64,000 nucleotides of DNA. It comes from Maricaulis sp947259345. GTDB taxonomy: Bacteria > Pseudomonadota > Alphaproteobacteria > Caulobacterales > Maricaulaceae. Positions 60,146 through 64,000 of this stretch are shown here, piece after piece. The notes under the pieces are model-generated. The model did not search any database and had not been told where the DNA came from. It worked only from the letters and a program-made list of their open reading frames with translations. The translations under genes were made by a program, and so were the position numbers. The first letter of the stretch is position 1. Every line of letters begins with the position of its first letter. The stretch lies in NCBI GenBank assembly GCA_965217205.1, contig OZ244254.1, positions 2,604,001-2,668,000 of the forward strand, written 5' to 3'.

Positions 60146-61260
60146 TCATCCCAAGCCGCGACCAGTGCCTCGGCCACATCATGACGCCCGGCCTCGATGG
60201 CCGAGAGGACATGTGCCTCCGCCGCGGCGATGCGGGCGCGGACCTGTTCGCGCGCATCGGGGTCGGCAGCCATGCGATCATGATGCACCGCGCCTTGCTC
60301 CCACAGCCCGGTGCTGAGCAGCGAGGACGGCCCTTCGAAGGCAATCGGCCGGTAGAGCGAAATGCACGGCGTCTTGGTCCCGGTCATGGCGATGGCGGGT
60401 GGCGCCCCCGGCATCAGGCGTACCAGCATGGAATTGGTCGTGTGACTGGGGCGCATTAACCCGCCCGCCAAGCCGTGGCCGGCATGAAGGCAAAGGTCGC
60501 GGTTTGAGCCGCCTTCGAAGCCATCGCCCTGATCGTGGCGTCGCATGATGTCGGCCAAAGCGCCCAGGCTTGGCGTCTTCATCGCCTCGATCGCAGCCAG
60601 GGAACAAGCCCGCCGCTCCCGCGCACGCCCGAATTTCCGCTTCAGCCAGCTTTCATCCGACACCATGAAACCCTCGGTCGGCGCACCGTCCGAGGCCATG
60701 GTCACCGGCCCCTCAAGCGCATAGGCATTGGAGATCGCGGCATGGGATTTGACCCGCTCCAGCCGCCACTCCCGACCGCAGGTTTCCAGCACCAGGATCT
60801 CGGCCGCGTCGGCGATCAGGAAGCTGTTGTCATAGCGAAACCCCTTGTCCCGCCAGCCGGCCGGTCCGCCCTGCCCGTGGGTCTCGAGCAAATGGATGAT
60901 GATCGCCGCCGCTTCATGGGCCGAGCCGCCGCGCTCGAGGCCCAGCCGCACCAGATCCATGCCGAGCAAGGCGGCGCCACGCTTTATCACACGCCGGGAG
61001 AAGACGGCTTCATTGCCGATCACAACGCCAGCCCCATTCACCCCCATCTCGGCGCCCCACATCCAGTCCGGGCGGGCGATGATGACGGCCTGCCGATCCG
61101 GCACCTGGTCGATCTCGATATGGGTACAAGCGAGCTTTTCAGTGGTGTCACCAAGGACAGCCGCGTGACGCTCGACGCGCTGGATCTCGCCGGGTTCACG
61201 GTCGGAATTCTTGGCAAACCAGACCGCGCCGGCCTTGCGCAGGGCGAGTGTGTCACACAT
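60085..61260 (-). CDS. C69-family dipeptidase (Ntn-hydrolase, secernin-like)
   Basis: 391 residues. ATG 61260 is certain because the protein then begins MCDTLALR, which exposes Cys2 as the N-terminal nucleophile after Met removal. FAKNSDREPGE, GAEMGVNGAGVVIGNEAVF and NRDLCLHAGHGLAGG follow, as in peptidase family C69/U34. It cleaves dipeptides in the cytoplasm. The start overlaps the amine oxidase stop (TGATG), so the two are translated together. Its end overlaps the nitrilase-family gene. Confidence 0.88.
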   Translation of the reverse strand: MCDTLALRKAGAVWFAKNSDREPGEIQRVERHAAVLGDTTEKLACTHIEIDQVPDRQAVIIARPDWMWGAEMGVNGAGVVIGNEAVFSRRVIKRGAALLGMDLVRLGLERGGSAHEAAAIIIHLLETHGQGGPAGWRDKGFRYDNSFLIADAAEILVLETCGREWRLERVKSHAAISNAYALEGPVTMASDGAPTEGFMVSDESWLKRKFGRARERRACSLAAIEAMKTPSLGALADIMRRHDQGDGFEGGSNRDLCLHAGHGLAGGLMRPSHTTNSMLVRLMPGAPPAIAMTGTKTPCISLYRPIAFEGPSSLLSTGLWEQGAVHHDRMAADPDAREQVRARIAAAEAHVLSAIEAGRHDVAEALVAAWDDHGLAETEGSGSTEIDAPSA

Positions 61261-62615
61261 CAGCGAGCCCCCAGCGCCGCTTTGACTTCCGAGACGGCCC
61301 GCTCGGCCGCTTCCAGCGCGCCTTCGAAATAGCCGTAATAGGCGCTCGCGGTTTCGGTACCGGCCATGTGAACCGGCCCCAGCGGGGTACGCAGATATGC
61401 GCCATGCCCGGTCCACACGCCCGGCCCCATCAGCGCCGCATAGCAACCGCGTGACCAGACCTCCGAGGTCCAGTCCTGGTCGACATAATCGATCGGGTGA
61501 CGGGCCTGCTCGCCATAACAGGCAGCAAAGGCTTCGAGCACGGCGGCGCGCCGCTCGGCCGGATCACGCCGCGCCCAGACCCGTGCCTGATCACCCTCGA
61601 TGAAGCCCAGCATGAGACCGGCCGACTTGCCGGCCTCGGTGTTGTCGAAGGTCACCCGGACATCCAGTTGCGGCGCCACGGCCTGCCCGGCCAGACCCGT
61701 CTCACGCCAGAAGGGCGTCTCGTACTGGGCGACACATTTGATGCAGGCGCCGGGTGGCATGCGAAGCCACAGACCGGCCTTGGTCGCGGGCAGCACCGGG
61801 TCCCAGTTTATCCGCATGGCCTGGTTGGGCGGCAGAGCCAGGATGGCGCGGCGGCCAGCGACCGGTCCATCGGGCGTATCGACCTCGACGCCCTCATCAT
61901 GCCAGTGGATCCGCGAGACCGGCGAGGACAATGAGACGCGATCGCCCAGCTCGGCGGCGATGCGATCGGCCAGTCCGGCCATATTGCCATGCACCCGGTC
62001 CTGCTGCGCCCCGCCCGTTGTCGAGATGAGAGTGTCCAGCGAGGTCCCGGCCCGCGCGTAGAAGAGACCGTGCAGGAGAGAAACTTCATGCGGTTCCGCC
62101 GCGAAGACCGCCCCGATCCCGACCGCGAAGACCTCGAAGGCCTCGCGTGTCCAGGCCTGGCGTCGCATCCATTCGGCGACGGTCATGCTGTCCCATTCGG
62201 CTGCCCGTTCGTGGGTCCAGGGCGAGACCGGATCGATCTGCGCGGCGAGGGCGTCGAAACGGCTGGTCATCAGATGAAGATTGACGAGGACATGCGGCGC
62301 CAGCTTGGGGATGGTGCCGTGATAGCCGGACAGGCGCCCGCGATTGAACAGGAGGCGCTCACCGTCATCATGGAGCGGATAGACCGACTGCCCCATGGCC
62401 TCGATCAAATCGTAGAGCCGGTCCTGGCCAGGTCCGACCCATTGGCCGCCAATATCGACAGTGTCGCCATTGGCGAAGGTGTGAGCCAGGGCCCGCCCGC
62501 CAACCCGGTCGCGCGCTTCGATCACACGCACATCATGGTCCGGCGTCAGCAATTGAGCCGCCCGGAGCCCGGACAGGCCGGCCCCGATAATGATGATGTC
62601 ATGTGTCTTGGCCAT
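61260..62615 (-). CDS. Flavin monoamine oxidase family protein
   Basis: 451 residues. The FAD-binding Rossmann motif IIIIGAGLSGLRAAQLL is at the N-terminus, then VIEARDRVGGRA and DIGGQWVGPGQDR. The C-terminal AGTETASAYYGYFEGALEAAERA closes the flavin site. It oxidises an amine or amino acid to an imine. It is coupled to the dipeptidase gene downstream, which hints at joint peptide and amine breakdown. There is no signal peptide. The substrate is unknown. Confidence 0.88.
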   Translation of the reverse strand: MAKTHDIIIIGAGLSGLRAAQLLTPDHDVRVIEARDRVGGRALAHTFANGDTVDIGGQWVGPGQDRLYDLIEAMGQSVYPLHDDGERLLFNRGRLSGYHGTIPKLAPHVLVNLHLMTSRFDALAAQIDPVSPWTHERAAEWDSMTVAEWMRRQAWTREAFEVFAVGIGAVFAAEPHEVSLLHGLFYARAGTSLDTLISTTGGAQQDRVHGNMAGLADRIAAELGDRVSLSSPVSRIHWHDEGVEVDTPDGPVAGRRAILALPPNQAMRINWDPVLPATKAGLWLRMPPGACIKCVAQYETPFWRETGLAGQAVAPQLDVRVTFDNTEAGKSAGLMLGFIEGDQARVWARRDPAERRAAVLEAFAACYGEQARHPIDYVDQDWTSEVWSRGCYAALMGPGVWTGHGAYLRTPLGPVHMAGTETASAYYGYFEGALEAAERAVSEVKAALGAR

Positions 62616-62762
62616 GCCCGAACCCTGCTCAGCAAATCACTGGAATGCCTTTATCATGGCACGGTCATCGGGCCGCGTTAACGAAGCCATAACCCTTTCG
62701 CCGCTCTGTCGCCCCAATCGCCTGTCACTCAGACGGGACCTGTTTTGCCAATGGAGCTTTCC

Positions 62763-63365
62763 ATGCGTGCCCTTGTGACCCTTCTCGCCGCCCTGACCTT
62801 CGGCATGTCCGCACCGCTGCTGGCCCAGGATCAGCAGGCCACGGATTACGGCCAGCCCAGCGAATACTCCGAACCGGTGGAATCCTATTCCCAGGACGAG
62901 ATCGTGGACGCGGTCTCCGATTTCTTCGGGGTGACGGCGGAAGCGGCAGCCAGTGTCCTGGAACGCGTCTTTTCGGACCTGGGACGCCCCGTCGGTTATA
63001 TCGCCGGCGAGGAAGTGGCCGGCGCGGCCGGCATTGGTCTGCGCTATGGCGAAGGTTATCTCACCCTGCGGGGCCTGAATGAGCGCCAGAAAGTCTATTG
63101 GCGCGGCCCCTCGATCGGTTTTGATGCCGGCGGCAATGCCAGCCGGGTCTTTGTGCTGGTGTATAATCTCGACGATGTGGACCGCCTCTATCAGCGCTAT
63201 CCGGGCGTCGAGGGGACGGCCTATTTCGTCGCCGGTCTGGGCGTGAATTATCAACGCGCTGACGATATCACCCTGGCCCCGATCCGCTCGGGCGTCGGCC
63301 TGCGCGCAGGTGCCAATATCGGCTATCTGGCCTATTCGCGCCGCCGCGCCTGGCTGCCCTTCTGA
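62763..63365 (+). CDS. eipA: EipA-family periplasmic protein (DUF1134)
   Basis: 200 residues; ATG 62763 follows GGAG, and a signal peptide MRALVTLLAALTFGMSAPLLA begins there. The DUF1134 domain is recognisable: ADVSDFFGVTAEAAASVLER-type helix, YIAGEEVAGAAGIGLRYGEG, and GPSIGFDAGGNASRVFVLVYNLDD. In Brucella, EipA is a small beta-barrel needed for envelope integrity and stress resistance. It is conserved across Alphaproteobacteria, which supports the placement of this window. Its stop overlaps the next start (TGATG). Confidence 0.87.
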   Translation: MRALVTLLAALTFGMSAPLLAQDQQATDYGQPSEYSEPVESYSQDEIVDAVSDFFGVTAEAAASVLERVFSDLGRPVGYIAGEEVAGAAGIGLRYGEGYLTLRGLNERQKVYWRGPSIGFDAGGNASRVFVLVYNLDDVDRLYQRYPGVEGTAYFVAGLGVNYQRADDITLAPIRSGVGLRAGANIGYLAYSRRRAWLPF

Positions 63366-63883
63366 TGCAGATCAGGGCTTTCGAGGCGGGCGATGAAGCC
63401 GGTGTTGATACGCTGCTGAAAGCCGCCTTTCCGGGACCGGGCGAGGCGCGCCTGGTGGTCGCCCTGCGCGCCGCGGACGCCGACACGCTCGAACTGGTCG
63501 CTGAAGACCATGACCAAATCGTCGGCACCGTCATGTTTTCGCCAGTCACGGCCCGCACCGCCGATGGCGAGGACCTGTTCGGCGTCGGGCTGGGACCGGT
63601 CGCCGTCACTCCGGCGCATCAATCCCGTGGTATCGGGGTCGCCCTGATCGAAGCCGGGCTGGGATTCCTCACCACGCTCGGCGTGCCCTGGTGCGTCTTG
63701 CTGGGAGAGCCGGATTATTACGCCCGCTTCGGCTTTGCCCCGGCGGCCAACTGGAACTGGTCCTGGGCTGGCGATCCGGACGGGCAATTCGCCTCGGCCT
63801 TCCAGGTCAAGGCGCTGAACGGCGCCCCCGCCGATGGCCGGGTCGCCGTCGCGCACTACCACGCGGCCTTTCTCGGCGTCTGA
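63365..63883 (+). CDS. GNAT-family N-acetyltransferase (YhbS-like)
   Basis: 172 residues, with ATG 63365 overlapping the eipA stop. The acetyl-CoA pyrophosphate loop is VAVTPAHQSRGIGVALIEAG near residue 80, and VLLGEPDYYARFGFAPA is typical of YhbS-like GNATs. It acetylates a small molecule or protein amine; the target is unknown. Coupling with eipA may only reflect genome compaction. Confidence 0.85.
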   Translation: MQIRAFEAGDEAGVDTLLKAAFPGPGEARLVVALRAADADTLELVAEDHDQIVGTVMFSPVTARTADGEDLFGVGLGPVAVTPAHQSRGIGVALIEAGLGFLTTLGVPWCVLLGEPDYYARFGFAPAANWNWSWAGDPDGQFASAFQVKALNGAPADGRVAVAHYHAAFLGV

Positions 63884-63889
63884 CCCGGC

Positions 63890-64000
63890 TCACCCCTTGT
63901 TGTGCGCCGCATGGTCGCCATCGCACAGCCCGTGATCCGACAGGGTCTGGATCACATGACACTCATCCATCACCCCGTGGGAACATTGCGCCACCATGCG
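63890..64000 (-). CDS. C-terminal end of a probable MerR-family metal regulator (partial)
   Basis: The minus strand at the right edge has an open frame that stops at 63890-63892 and runs off the window. It reads MVAQCSHGVMDECHVIQTLSD, then HGLCDGDHAAHNKG. The spaced Cys and His residues, CSHG..x..ECHVI and LCDGDH, resemble the C-terminal metal-binding tail of MerR-type zinc/copper/lead regulators. Only 36 residues are visible, so the family is a guess. Confidence 0.5.
   Translation of the reverse strand, partial: RMVAQCSHGVMDECHVIQTLSDHGLCDGDHAAHNKG

Overview
The window looks like a chromosomal segment of a high-GC alphaproteobacterium. The DUF1134/EipA gene, the DUF3489-DUF2924-recombinase trio, the large TonB receptor and the very dense gene packing would fit a marine stalked-bacterium-type lineage (Maricaulales/Hyphomonadaceae-like). 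That placement is inference from gene content, not a database match. There is no rRNA and no CRISPR array. One tRNA gene, tRNA-Ser(GGA), lies at 45550-45639.

Layout. (1) 1-7177: a glycan locus. A minus-strand operon encodes two zinc-finger C-methyltransferases, a family 2 glycosyltransferase, a sugar nucleotidyltransferase and an NAD-dependent epimerase/dehydratase. Divergent from it is a TPR/O-GlcNAc-transferase (SPINDLY-type) gene cut in two by an in-frame TAG. (2) 7245-8064: insertion-sequence debris, with a 5'-truncated IS6-family transposase and short degenerate repeats. (3) 8091-25946: a large scavenging locus. Four beta-lactamase-fold serine hydrolases, an M19 dipeptidase, a D-aminoacylase-like amidohydrolase, a TonB receptor and two inner-membrane carriers surround a dgcN-dgcA pair, which is known to convert D-glutamate to N-acetyl-L-glutamate. 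A GntR/FCD regulator sits in the middle. I read this as uptake and digestion of D-amino-acid-containing peptides such as peptidoglycan stem peptides.

(4) 26256-45221: a defence-rich accessory island. Its core is a tight operon of a Z1-domain helicase-like protein, a PD-(D/E)XK (DUF4420) nuclease, a GHKL/MutL-type ATPase and two small unknown proteins. Next to it are a Vsr endonuclease and a DNA cytosine methyltransferase. The set resembles the Mza system and the MutL-linked restriction-modification systems, but no AIPR gene is visible. Further on come a low-GC PD-(D/E)XK protein, an unrecognised protein with a possible ADP-ribosyltransferase-like segment, an XRE regulator with a divergent nuclease-fold protein, and several unknowns. 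The end holds a ParB/N6-methyltransferase, DUF5681, DUF3489, DUF2924 and a large serine recombinase in a chain of overlapping genes. A cluster of TTCCCTGTT/AACAGGGAA repeats separates the recombinase from tRNA-Ser.

(5) 45799-64000: ordinary core chromosome with msrA, serB, serA, a peroxiredoxin, lepA, an APC permease, a Rieske oxygenase, an M3 peptidase, a nitrilase-family protein, a C69 dipeptidase, a flavin amine oxidase, eipA, a GNAT acetyltransferase and the end of a probable MerR-type regulator. The 53335-54070 gap is rich in palindromes and may hold a structured RNA.
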